Source: Ceratobasidium sp. AG-K (taxonomy: Eukaryota; Basidiomycota; Agaricomycetes; Cantharellales; Ceratobasidiaceae). From it: 64,000 nt of DNA. The position numbers and the translations under genes were made by a program. The first letter of the stretch is position 1, and every line of letters begins with the position of its first letter. The stretch covers positions 2,170,001 to 2,234,000 of the forward strand of contig JAWNGF010000003.1 in assembly GCA_037039685.1 (NCBI GenBank). The letters run 5' to 3'. Below the pieces are notes generated by a model. It saw only the letters and a program-made list of their open reading frames with translations. It searched no databases and was not told the DNA's origin. Positions 1 through 10,875 of the stretch are shown here, one piece after another.

Positions 1-330
1 GCGCGAACAATGGAACCGCTCAGAGCCTGCTAAAGCAGGAGTACAAGGACGACATCTCGCTTGAGGACGCCATATCACTCGTGATTAGAGTGATGGGGAA
101 AACTATGGATTCTACCACTCTGAGCAGTGAAAAACGTGAGTCGATTGAAATCAGATTAGTTGTGCATGTATGAGACCCATCGTATCCCTTGCATAGTTGA
201 ATTCGCCGTCATAACTTTGGATGCGAGCTCCAAGAAGCCCAAAGCCAAAATTTATAGACCGGTTGAGGTTGACGCCTTACTGGATAAACATGGAGTCATG
301 AAGAAAGATGGCGAGGAAATGAAGTCTTAA
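1..330 (+). CDS. PRE9: Proteasome subunit alpha type-4 (3' part only)
   Basis: This is the C-terminal end of a 20S proteasome alpha subunit; the 5' part lies outside the window. Coding starts in frame at base 3, runs to 135, is interrupted by a GT-AG intron at 136-196, and resumes at 197 to a TAA at 328-330. The visible protein begins ANNGTAQSLLKQEYKDD and contains the stretch KTMDSTTLSSEKLEFA, which matches the helix and following strand of the alpha-4 (PSMA4/Pre9) family much better than the other alpha subunits. The end, with KHGV and then a short Lys/Glu-rich tail, also fits. The subunit is part of the outer heptameric ring that gates substrate entry into the proteolytic chamber. Family assignment is from recognised sequence pattern; the choice of alpha-4 over its paralogues is likely but not proven by so short a piece. 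Confidence 0.85.
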
Positions 331-488
331 TTACGGGTTTCGACTGGATGTGTTTAATTCTCATGCAATCTCACACAAATGTAGCCCTTGATGAACACGT
401 GATTTAAGCGCCAGAGGCCGGATATGGCTCCAACTTCCACCACCTTGGCCTCACTTGTTATTGCTTGCGTGGCTAAGTTGTCTGAGTA

Positions 489-3400
489 ATGTCGAGCCGG
501 GATTCAAGAGAGGAAGAAGAAAAGCAAAAACGATTGAAACGAGCCGAACTCAAACAGCTAAATGGCAACCCTCCAGGTACAGCTGGCCTTGATGTGCTCC
601 GATTTACGGGTCTGATTCAGGAGAGTAGCCCCAAATAAATCACTGGATTCATCTCTCAAACGTCACACTGCGTTGATCAAACGTATTCGCCAATCTTTGG
701 GAGCCGACAACCGAGATCAAGTTCTCAAAGATATAGACAGCCTCGCGCTCGAGAAGTATGTTGAAGAGATAGTTCAAGCATCAGTGGACGGAATGTCCCG
801 ATGCAAGACGGAGAAGGATGTCTGGTCTGCGGCGGAGGTATGTCTGGGTTCTCGGTTGCCGTATGGAGACACTCAGCCCTCGCCACAGATTGTATCCGCC
901 TTCCACCGTCGCTTTCCTGACACCTACACATCGCCGTTAGTGGCTACGCTTGCGAAGGAGCTGGCGGCTCCAACCCGTGCTGCACTCAATGCACTCACTC
1001 CCGAGCAACGCGAGAAGGAGGATTCTGCGCGTATTATTCGCCAGCGACCCTTGCTTAGAATCGCTTGCGAGTTGGCCCTGGTGGGTATCCTCAGCGATGG
1101 ACCAGGTCGCAGCGGTGGCGAGTGGATCATGAAGGTGATTCGGGAGCTGGTGCGTCGTTTCTTCTGCATTGGAAAATATTTGTAACATGTCTCTTTAGCT
1201 GGTCAACGATCCTGCCCTTGGTTCGTTACCTTTGTTTACGACTTTTCTAAAAGGATATTCCCGCCCATTCCTGGGGCTTGCTCCGCCGGTGTCTTCGACT
1301 AAGCAAGTCGACTCGAAAGTGGAAGCTGGTGATCTTGCTTCAACTGTCGCTCAGGGTGCGGCCAACGGAGCGCACAATGGCGCAACAGTGTCGAATGAGG
1401 AAGACGAGTTAGTTGAAAAGGACATCCGAGACAAGTTCAAACGCATGTGTGAGGGCTACTACGACAATGTAGCTAAAAAGCTGTTGAAAGAGCACAACGT
1501 AAGGAGTCTATTTAGCTTTTTTTTTTTTTTTTTTTTGATCATCTCTCACTGGGGACATTGGTATCGCTAGCGACTGCAAGATCAGGACCAGCGAAACCAC
1601 GAAGCGTACATCAAATCTGGGGAGATATTTGAAGATCGACAGCAAGCTTATGAGAAGATGACAAAAAGCTACGAGAAATTGTTGTCGTCTTGTCAAAGGT
1701 TTGAACCCGTTTTCAAAGTCATGAATGTCGCTTACATGCGCGCAGTCTCTCTGAGCTGCTTTATCTACCTATGCCAGCTCTCCCTTCCGCTTCTCAAAAG
1801 AACGACTCGATTTTGCTACTAGACGGAAGTTCTAGCCTACGTGTGGGTGGCACGGAAGATCTTCCTGCGAACAGTAAATGGGAAGATGAGGAGGAGCGGC
1901 GTTTTTATGAAGATCTCCCTGATCTCAAAGACTTTGTGCCTAAAGCAGTTCTCGGTGTTGAGGCCATTGCCTCAAAAGAGGAGAAGGATGAAGCCTCTAG
2001 GGAACAAGAGAATGATTCGGAAGCAGCAGACAAGGTCAAAGAAGAGCAGGAAAAACAGGATATGGCCCGACTTGAGGCTAAGATGCAGGACGTTGAAGTG
2101 GACGATACCAAGGCGCTCGAATCGTATGTCATAGCCTGTCGTAGTGTTTTGTCAAATCGGTTTGCTAACGACAAATCACAGTGACAATGCCGAGGATCAG
2201 CCTCACTCACGTAGCCCATCTCCTACTCAAGGGGCTGCGACTGGCGCATCCCAAGTCCTTACTGCTCTTTTGGCTCGGTTGTCGGACGCGAGCAATCGGA
2301 CAGTCATCGATGAAATTGCAGTTGAGTTTGCCTTTCTCAACAGCAAGGCATCTCGCAAGCGGCTAGTCAAGGTAAAAGTTTAATGCCGATTTCTATAATA
2401 ATTGTTCTCAGCCTTGTTATTTCCAGTTTCTCAGCCAGCCGCCTAAGAACAGAACCGACATACTTCCGTATTTTGCACGTTTGGTAGCCATTTTAACCCC
2501 CTATATGCCTGACGTTGGGACGGAGCTAGTCGGACTAGTGCGCTATCCACTGAATTGGCCTCAATATTTTCTAACCAGCGACTTAGCTCGAGGATGAATT
2601 CCGTTATCTGCAAAAGAAAAAGAAGGTTGTAAAGGAATTAGCCATGAATCGAATGAAGGTGAGCCAGGAAACCTCTTACTTTGCCGTAATCACTAAGCGT
2701 GCATCAGAATGTGCTGTATCTATCAGCATTGGCCAAGTTCAAAATCGTACCTTCGCACTTAATTCTTCACGTTTTTAAGGTGTACCTTGACGATCTAACC
2801 GGAGTTAACGTGGATAATGCCGCAATGTTGCTTGAAGGATGCGGCAGGTTTCTTTTGCGGAGCGAAGATACGGGCCCACGCATGGCGACAATGGTATGTT
2901 AGAAACTACTCGAGAGCCGCCCGGTCTGAGGTTTTGGCTATTAGTTGGAGTTGATGCGACGAAAGCAGTCGCTGCAGCACTTTGATCAGCGCCAAGTCCT
3001 CTTGTTGGAAAACGCGTACTATCAGGTTTGTTGATTTCTACCTTGAACTGAAGGTCACATTTTTACGCTACATCTTAGTGTAATCCACCTGAACGGGCTC
3101 CTCGAGTCGAGAAAACGCGTTCAACAATGGATATGTTTATACGCCATCTTATCTACGATGTTCTAGCCAAGAAGACGATTGACAAAGTGCTTAAACTGAT
3201 CCGCAAGTTGGATTGGAACGACGTTGCGGTAGGTTCACGCTATTTAGAGGTTGATTCAAATTGCCAGAGCATAGTCCATAGGTGTATGCAGCGCTCCTAC
3301 GAGCATTTACCAAACCCTGGAAAGTCAAGTATAGCAGTATCAGCCTTCTGGCCATGCTTGCATATGACCTTCAGCGCTATCACCCTGAATTTTCGATCCG

Positions 3401-4889
3401 GGTGGTTGACCAGGTCTTGGAAGATATCCGTCTTGGGATGGAGGTATGCGTTCAACTTAGCCACACTCGGTCCTACCTATCTCACGCGTCATTAGCAAAA
3501 CGTCTACAAGAACAATCAGCGGAGAGTCGCGACTGTCAAATACCTTGGAGAGCTTTACATGTATCGGCTGATAAGCTCAAATCTAGTATTCGACACACTA
3601 TGGTCCTTGGTTACGTTCGGTCATCGTGAGTCAAGCTATAGGTCCGCAAAGAGCGTGCTGATCATAGACGACTCCTAAAGCCAACGGTCGGCCTCTGCCA
3701 GGGCAAGTGTCGCCAATTGACGCTCCAGATGATTTTTTCCGCATCCGACTTGCCTGTGTACTTCTCGATACCTGTGGAATGTGCTTTGACCAAGGATCCC
3801 AGAAGAAAAAACTGGATAACTACATCACATTCCTGCAGGTAGATATCAAGCTCATTATCAACTGCGTACGATTGCTCATCGTGGTATAGCTTTATGTGCA
3901 CTGCAAGGCTGCACTTCCGATGGAAGTTGATTTCATGCTCAACGACACTCTAGAGGTACGTCGCGTATCCAAACGGATTACACATCCTGACCATAAACCT
4001 GGTGTCAGGCTCTGCGTCCCAAGTTGACGCAGTTGAAAACATTTGAAGAGGCAGCAGTTGCAGTCGATGCTATGTTTGATCTTGTGGCTACAAATCCCGA
4101 AGGTATGCCTCCCACCTTGCTCTGATATAACCCAAACTAATAACCCTTCACCAGACGCTGGCGATGGCGATGAGAGCGACCGTGGTGGAGACGAAAGTGG
4201 CGACGAAAACGACCTAGATAGGCGCAAAGGGCAACGAGATGACACTTCCGATATGGATATCTCCGATGTAAGAGCTGCAGCACAGCTGGCGCGTGAATCG
4301 AGCACTGACTTTCGCCTTAGAATGAGAACCGATCGGCTTCACCAGAGGCCCTTCTTATCATGAATCACACAGAGAATGCCGGCCCGTCAGAGGAAGCAGA
4401 AGTCGAATTTGCCAAAGAGCTTGCCAAGATGTTCGTCGATGCACCAGGCGAACGCCGAGTTGAGCGCAAGGGTATATGGGAAGGCCCGGATCTCCCTACG
4501 GGTGTTCGTAAAAAGCGTGGAGACGACGATAACGAGGAGCAACAACCGGGAGTCATGAAATTCACTGTTGCTACCCGCAAAGGCAATAAGATCCAGGTTG
4601 GTTAAATACCATCCTAATTATGGCTAAATTACTTATTGTTCTGTTCAGACTCGTCAACTGCCTGTCCCAGTCGAAACCGACCTAGTGAAGCAAACTCGGG
4701 AGAAGCAACTTCAAGATAAGGCCGAGCAACAGCAGCTGAAGCGCATCGTGCTCGACTATGAACAACGAGAAGATGTTGAAGAGCAACGAGGTAAGTAACC
4801 TGAATGTACGTTATCAGGTTTTGACATCCTCCCGCTTAGTCTTTGAAGAAACAATGCGCGATAGGGGTATCAAAATCCGGTTTACTTGA
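489..4889 (+). CDS. UPF2: UPF2/NMD2, nonsense-mediated mRNA decay factor
   Basis: A long gene with many short introns that encodes the NMD scaffold which bridges UPF1 and UPF3. The ATG at 489 opens a charged stretch (MSSRDSREEEEKQKRLKR). Exons I can join cleanly are 489-576, 629-1149, 1199-1498, 1571-1698, 1746-2123, 2182-2371 and 2427 onward. The first MIF4G domain starts around LDSSLKRHTALIKR (about 640-700). A second lies around 2200-2900, and a third around 3080-3900, with the FDTLW motif near 3590. An acidic linker at 4150-4260 is followed by the conserved C-terminal UPF1-binding region (TVATRKGNKIQ), ending in a basic tail and TGA at 4887-4889. Order and number of domains are as expected for UPF2. 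Intron 3 (1499-1570) carries a 20-T tract. The protein acts in the cytoplasm on mRNAs with premature stops. Confidence 0.93.
1517..1536 (+). repeat. Poly-T tract in UPF2 intron 3
   Basis: Twenty consecutive T residues lie inside the third UPF2 intron. This is longer than a normal polypyrimidine tract, and it sits near the 5' end of the intron rather than directly before the acceptor at 1570. It is probably a simple mononucleotide repeat, prone to length variation. Confidence 0.9.
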
Positions 4890-5412
4890 GCAAGCACATC
4901 CGATGGTCATTTTCGTCGAATGAGTGCTGTTGCTTGGGGGCATTACTCTTAGTCATGGCTGCCCTATGTGACGTATTCCGGTGGTAGTCCTACCCAAGGA
5001 CCAAGGCCTACACAGGATTTTTTACAACCAGCCGACCACCAGGATGTATCGTGTGCGATGGCCATTATCAAAGTGCTTCCCACCAAGCCGAATGATAGCT
5101 GCCAAGTAACCTAGTTCAACCCCCTTAACATCCATTCATATGCTCGCGTTGTGTGATACTTCTTATATTTCTAGTTTCTGATGTGAAGAATATAGTTTGA
5201 AATCAACGATATGTTGCATAAAACCTTAGGGCGTTCAACGAGTGCGTGTATATATGCGGTGTCATTTGAGAGCGATACTCCTAAACGATGCGACAAGATA
5301 ATCTGTCATGTTGTATCTTATTGAGGGGATTACTCAAATACTTTGATTCGTTTACTTTGATTGTAAGCAATACTTCATAGGAAGACAAAGTGGACCAAGC
5401 GGCCGTCAACAT
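4890..5412. other. Intergenic, between convergent genes
   Basis: About 520 bases between the stop of UPF2 and the stop of the next gene on the other strand. It should hold the two 3' UTRs. I see no ORF with coding character, no repeat and no RNA gene. Confidence 0.6.
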
Positions 5413-6009
5413 TCAAGCACCAATGTCGTTACCTGATCCACTTCCACTCTCGTACTGTTCACTGCGGCGATCGGCTACGCGTGAGGCATCGTTTTCGGAG
5501 GGTTTCTGCCACTCTCCATTGTCAGGGGTACCTGGTCCTGACTCTCCATAAGGGTTCAAGGGATCTGGGTGGGGCCATCTCATGTGTGAGCACAACCATC
5601 GTATAAGGCTCTAATAATAACACTTACCGCGGTGCTCAGAGGTGGTGTTGCCCTTTCCGGATATGCCCGAATTGGTTCTTCCAAACTGTCCAGGCTCAAT
5701 AGAGGCGTCAACCAGGCCCCGTTGTGAGCGATCTGAGAAGGCATCACCGCCGTAGCCTCCAGATGCAGTCGCTGCAGCGCAGATACCAATCAATCGTATA
5801 ATCTCGAACCAAAATCGTGTTTAAGCTTACTGTCTGATGAGTCGTTTGAGTAGTTGTCTACGTTCCCTTTGCCAGAGTTTTGTTCAAGAGCAGCTAAGGT
5901 GTTGTATATATCTGGTCAAGATGCCATACGAGTCGCGGTGGCTTTAGCGCTTACTGTCGTCAACCAATGTTTTATTCCGAGAGGAATTTGCGCCATATTC
6001 GTCGGACAT
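5413..6009 (-). CDS. Small hydrophilic, disordered protein (about 140 aa), function unknown
   Basis: Four exons on the minus strand (5955-6009, 5831-5893, 5628-5771, 5413-5578) join in frame from an ATG at 6007-6009 to TGA at 5413-5415. All splice sites are GT-AG. The protein begins MSDEYGANSSRNK, is rich in Gly, Ser, Asn, Asp and Glu, and has no hydrophobic segment or cysteine. It contains GGYGGDAF, SGKGN twice, and ends SGSGSGNDIGA. It lacks a domain I recognise. The composition resembles hydrophilin or other stress-protective disordered proteins; that is only an inference from composition. The consistent splice phases make a real gene likely even though homology is lacking. Confidence 0.6.
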
Positions 6010-6279
6010 TATGTATGCTTGCTATCTGTTACTTTGAGATTGTGCAGGTGAATAGATAGTCAACGAGCTTGGTGGTGATGGATTGGAATGATGTCACGAG
6101 GCTCTGAGGATTGGCAAAAGGATCACCTCGCCATCCGCGATCAGATCTGTCAGCAACCAAGGACCTCCACCACTCCTCCACTTCGCACAATAATAAATTA
6201 ATAATATTTATTGTATCGAGGATCTCGAGAAGCTTGCTTGATGTCATGCGTACGATGGCGACACCATAGAGGTCATAAC

Positions 6280-6287
6280 TATAAATA
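6280..6287 (+). promoter_or_regulatory. TATA-like box upstream of the Rossmann-fold gene
   Basis: The sequence TATAAATA lies 48 bases upstream of the ATG at 6335, a plausible core-promoter position for a short 5' UTR. The motif alone is weak evidence. Confidence 0.35.
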
Positions 6288-6334
6288 CGGGAGACCAAGA
6301 TCTCAAGAGTAGCAGTTTCAACCTCCATTCAACC

Positions 6335-7765
6335 ATGCCAGCGACCTCGACCAAAATCTTCTTCGTTGGAGCAACAGGCTACATCGGAGGGGCCATCCTC
6401 AACGAGCTACTCAAGACCTCGGCCAGTTTTACGATCACTGCGATCGCCCGTAAAGACCAAGACATCGAGACGCTCGAGAAACTAGGAGTCCGTGCAATCA
6501 AGGGCTCGTTTTCAGACCTGGACAAGATTGAACAGGAATCGCATGACGCGGATGTTGTGTACAATGCGGCGGATGCCGATGACATGCAGTTGGCTCAGGC
6601 GATACTCAAGGGATTGAAGTCGAAAAAGGAACGGGGTGTGCTGATTCAGACCAGGTGGGTACTCTTGTTTTCGTTTCGCTACCATGTCCTTGACAGTTGA
6701 GTAGTGGTACTGGTCTGTTGAGCAACAATTATAACGGCGAAATCACGCCCGAAGAATCCAAAGTTTGGAACGTGAGTGCAGATATTCAGATTGATATCGC
6801 TGAGTACTGAAAGGCTTTATGGCGCTCGCAGGACAATGATATCAGTGCGTAGTAACTGCTTGAGACAAAATCGAGACTCACCCACGCTGATCGTTTTAGA
6901 TGACATCAAGAACATTGCGCCCACTCAGCCTCATAGGGATGTGGATCTCGAGTAAGTTGCAAAGGCCACAGCAGTTAAAACAATCCACTCACCCTACTTC
7001 TAACCTAGAATATTCGGTGCACACGATAGGTTAATTCATAATCTTAACAAAACATTCGCAGAGACTGACTCTAGACGACAATCAAGGGGCGAAGTCGACG
7101 CCTACATCGTTGCTCCCTCGTGTATCTACGGGCTTGGCGAAGGCCCGGTTCATAAGATCTCGCAGCAAGTTCCACGGATGATTCGGTATGGATATCAAAC
7201 CACTCTGCTACGCTTCCCATACCCACAAGCTCATTTGCTCTGCAGGGCCGCAATCGAGTACAAACAGCCGGTGTATGTCGGGAAAGGAACCAACCTATGG
7301 AACAACGTACGTTCGAGTGACCCAAACCAGGATCTTGACTGACTGTGCTCAAGGTTCACATAAGCGATCTGGTGCTTCTGTACAGTCTGGTCCTGAACCA
7401 TGCGCTCTCGGTGCGGGCTGGCGAGACCACTCGTCCAGAAACGTTTGGCAACTTCTATTTCGGTAGTGTAGGAGAGCATGCGTGGGGTGATGTTGCAAAG
7501 AAGCTAGGCCCAATTTTGCTGAAGAGGGGCAAAGTCGAAACTGCCGAGGCTCGTAGCATCAAAGCCAGTGAGTACCATACGTGGTGGGTTTCACGAGTGC
7601 TTACACCTATTGATAGGCGAGGTGGAGAACTTTGTCGCTCTCACGACCAACTCACGCAGTGTTTCTGAGCGAGGGTTTAAACTGGGATGGACTCCAGTGG
7701 CAAAGAGCTTGGAGGACACGTTGGAAGATGACGTCGATGCTGTTCTGGCGGCAGCGGCGAAGTAG
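6335..7765 (+). CDS. NAD(P)-binding Rossmann-fold protein (NmrA / epimerase-like)
   Basis: Extended short-chain dehydrogenase/reductase-type protein. The N-terminus shows the dinucleotide-binding motif GATGYIGG directly after a beta strand (KIFFV), followed by ARKDQDIETLEKLGV, the usual second strand and helix. Exons include 6335-6654, 6705-6771, 6832-6844 (13 nt), 6900-6951 and several further ones to TAG at 7763-7765. The segment after the first intron reads SGTGLL, the usual strand-4 region. A later part contains APSCIYGLGEGP, close to the catalytic YxxxK area of epimerase-like proteins, but a clear YxxxK is not seen, so catalysis is uncertain. Related fungal proteins are annotated as NAD(P)-binding or nucleoside-diphosphate-sugar epimerases. 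Substrate cannot be inferred. Confidence 0.85.
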
Positions 7766-7977
7766 AAGGCGGCTGTAGTAGAGCAATTAATAGAATCGAA
7801 GAATGATGCATTTAGGAGAAACTGGTCAAGTTGAAACCAAACAACTCTCATAGCGTGATGAAAAGGTACAATTACATATGTGTTCAGACAAGCCAGACCA
7901 TCTCCCGAGATTGGTTCGAGAGAAACTTCAGGTAATCATGTCTCGTGAGGTATCGGGCCCAAGAAAGGAGTTATTAT

Positions 7978-8728
7978 CTAGACCCACTGCGCCTTGTCCC
8001 AAGAGGGGTCTTGAAGGAAAGCGCACAGCACTTTGCTTCCAGTCTAGACAGCAAGCCAGTAAGTACAGTTCGGGGAAAAGACTTTGGCTGCTGCGTACCT
8101 GCAGAAGAGGGTGTCCAGCGACGATGCTCAGGAATCTCTCCAAACCCTCGCGGCGAGCTTCAATAACCTCGTCAGAAAAGCGGTTGGTGAAGACCTTGCC
8201 AGGCAGAGTTGGAATGTTCACGCGGGTCGACTCGCGCTCGAGGATATCGCGGAAGGCCTCAAAGTCGGAGTAACGCCGGCGAACGATGGAATGACGTAGC
8301 TTGAAGGCTGGGATATTGGTCTGGGTGATAGTCAGTCGAGCACTAAAGCAAAAGTTCGATTCTTGCACATACCTTGCACATGATTTCATAGTCCGTGTAC
8401 ATCTTCCTGCCAAAGCCTAGATAGCCACGATTGAGCACGAGGAGTTTGACGGCAAGCAACAGCATGGTCCGGCGCACTAACCGTGGGTCTGAGGGTTGCG
8501 CACCTCAATCTCCAAGAAACTCTCGGGAACACTGTACATCTCCTCAATCTAGCGAATCAAGTATGAGCGCCCCACCCTAGCACACGATAAGTCATAACCG
8601 CAGCTTACCGTTTGTTCGCGTCCCGCTACCCTCGTCGGGTCCTCATAAGAGGCACGAGCAAAGGGACTGGGACCAGTGAGGTCTGCACTGCGGGCAAAGG
8701 GAGAGGGAGCAACGTAGCCGCTGGACAT
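7978..8728 (-). CDS. SNX3: Sorting nexin 3 (PX domain)
   Basis: Minus-strand gene of five exons, ATG at 8726-8728 and TAG at 7978-7980. The first exon (8609-8728) gives [19 protein letters not shown], then [16 protein letters not shown] leads into the PX domain. That domain contains [18 protein letters not shown] (phosphoinositide-binding RRYSDF), the PxLPGK loop (TLPGK) and RRxGLERFL. The last exon ends [16 protein letters not shown], as in SNX3/Grd19. It is about 165 aa, the normal size for this PX-only nexin. SNX3 binds PI3P on early endosomes and works with retromer in recycling of membrane cargo. The reading upstream of 8728 is open but has no better ATG before the conserved start. Confidence 0.93.
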
Positions 8729-8900
8729 TTTGGCGGTGGTGGCAGGCGACAAGCGAATAGGATTTGTGACTAAGTCACGCAGCACAGCCAAAAGTAAGGT
8801 TACGATCACCTCGTGGCCAATCACGGCACTCGGCAGACGGTTCATAGCCACTGGATAGCCAAATAAATAGGATTTACAGAGTGTAGATGAATTAATTTTG

Positions 8901-9786
8901 TCATTCACTCTCCCAGGCAAGTCCCCTTTGACCATCTCCTACACCAATTGCTTTCTCGATAGCCTCTGACAGCTGGCGCAACGCGCGAGTATTGCTTTCA
9001 GCATCCCCCTCTTGCCGCAGCTGCGCAAGAGCTTCGTGGTTATTAGGCCGAGTGCCATGTCTTTGTTCCGTACTGGTTCCTACCCCTAGCATCTCTTCAA
9101 TAGCCTGTTGGCGAAGTGGTCCGTAGAGCCTGTCGATAGAGCGGAGAAGGCCATGGACGTTGGGATTCTCTCCGAGAACCTTTCGCACATCGGGCGACGT
9201 TGCTACATTCGCAAGTTCAGTACACAATCCACCAGACTATCATACAGGTAATGCTTACCGATAGCCTCGTACTGCGGCAACGTCAATGGTTTGGGGTCGT
9301 TCTTAGTGACCGGGTCAATAAACGACGGAGCTTCCGGAACATAAGGCCATTTCAGCGAGGCGAGCGTACGCAACGGTTTAGGATCCGAAAGTTGTTCCTC
9401 TTCACCAGTATCGTGTTTAGGATCACTCGGTGGGCCTCTTTGACTTGGCTAGAGGTCAGAGTTCTGTTTCCCATACCAAAGTCAAGGAATCACATACCTT
9501 GGGCAGGAGCTTTTGCAACCGCTTGCACAGAAGCCGAAGTAGTAGCACACGTTGGTGAATCACCTAGCTCCCAGTTTAGTCCCCACATTCGAAGAGATAG
9601 ACATCACATAACCCACTCTTGTGCTTTTTGTAACAAGCCAGCGAACAACTACACAAATTAAATTTTAATTCAAGCGCGCACGACGAGCGCAGACACAACA
9701 TACTACAAAGCTCTACACCCTGGACATGTGTACTTGAACGGTTCAGTCTCACAGACTTGACATTTCGGCGGTAGTCGTGGTGGCAT
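8901..9786 (-). CDS. Zinc-finger HIT domain protein, ZNHIT3-like
   Basis: Minus-strand gene, ATG at 9784-9786 and TGA at 8901-8903. The first exon encodes a zf-HIT finger (CQVC then YTCPGCRALY), completed across an intron by CSLACYKKHK, so all Cys/His ligands of the treble clef are present. Further exons give a Pro-rich linker with LRTLASLKWPYVPEAP and a C-terminal helical part (LGENPNVHGLLRSIDR). ZNHIT3/Hit1 proteins act in box C/D snoRNP assembly with the R2TP machinery. The join near 9220 needs the acceptor after GAATGTAG at about 9205, because a nearer AG would leave a 22-nt intron. Identification rests on the HIT finger and overall layout. Confidence 0.8.
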
Positions 9787-10042
9787 CAGTGCACACGCAC
9801 AAACCAAAATTGGTCGAAACTCAAATGCGGGATCACATCCACGTGCGATAGCCACCTCTCAAAAAAAAATGCACAAGTCGTTCTCAGTCGTTCTACGGGC
9901 CCACGAGTACGAGGTAGATGTGAATCATAAATACCACACGCTGGGTTGTGCCCCCAGAGTACATGGTATACATAGCGTTTGGCTTGGTACATGTACTGAT
10001 ACCCACATTTTGATGATACAAAACAACCGGGAACTCGTAAGC

Positions 10043-10671
10043 TCATCGCCTGATACCGCGCGATTGGGGAACACCACGTCCGCGACGAGCTAGAGTAAAA
10101 ACAAAAAGTAAATAACTATAACCGCGAACGAATAAAGAATGCACTAACCGTTGGCTGTGAAAATAAACCAGCAAAAACGCAGGGAGGCGAGCAAAATTAG
10201 TGTTCAAATACTGGTTAGCCAGATTATTTACGTACCGCGCATGATAGTCGCACGTCCACGAGCTGTACCAATACCCCTTCCCTTCATGGCATTGGGCCCG
10301 ACTCGCTTGAACCTGCGCCAGTCACATATTACAACCTCTTCCCGCCGATAGGAGTGGAAAGACTCACATTGGCGCATTCTGCAGCATGTCCGGGACAATA
10401 AAGAACCTAACCATGCTCCCCCGGATGTACACTTGGTCAAGTTGGGAAACCTTTCCATCCCGACCAGTCACCGTGATATCCCTCAACGAGATATTGAGCG
10501 AGTCTTCGGCTACAGTCCAAAACATTAGCTCGTCCAGGCACTAGGGCTCCGCCCAAGCGTACCATCGGCCAATTTCCCGCGGTATAACGCGCCGGACTTG
10601 AGCTCGACGGTGATGATATGTCCGAGAGCCTCGTGGAGTAGTTTAACGGGAACACCGATTGTCGAGGCCAT
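10043..10671 (-). CDS. SMD3: Small nuclear ribonucleoprotein Sm D3
   Basis: Core spliceosomal Sm protein, about 126 aa. The ATG at 10669-10671 begins [20 protein letters not shown]; the in-frame sequence upstream lacks an ATG that fits. Sm motif 1 ([18 protein letters not shown]) and Sm motif 2 ([15 protein letters not shown]) are both complete. The tail is the Arg/Gly-rich type that is dimethylated in other eukaryotes ([17 protein letters not shown]). It ends with TGA at 10043-10045. The protein forms a heterodimer with SmB in the heptameric ring on U1, U2, U4 and U5 snRNAs. The last part appears to use a 6-nt microexon at 10149-10154, described separately. Confidence 0.95.
10149..10154 (-). 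other. SMD3: Six-nucleotide microexon of SmD3
   Basis: On the minus strand the six bases CCAACG are preceded by a good acceptor (TTTTCACAG) and followed by a good donor (GTTAGT). Including them turns the junction into R-A-N-A-R-R, and skipping them gives R-A-R-R; both keep the frame. Inclusion is inferred from the two strong flanking splice signals. Confidence 0.5.
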
Positions 10672-10875
10672 GGCGGGAATGGGTTTTGGTTTATCGAGGA
10701 GCGCTTCAAGGCAACGCGAGGCAGTGTTACGTAATACACGGGTCACGAGCAAAAATCACACGAGATGGAAATGACCCAAGGCAAAACAATAAACGATATG
10801 CGTGTATGTAAATCAGAAGTAATTTTGGTGCTCTCCTATCGAGCTAGCAGCGTCCCATATGACCCATAACCCCAG

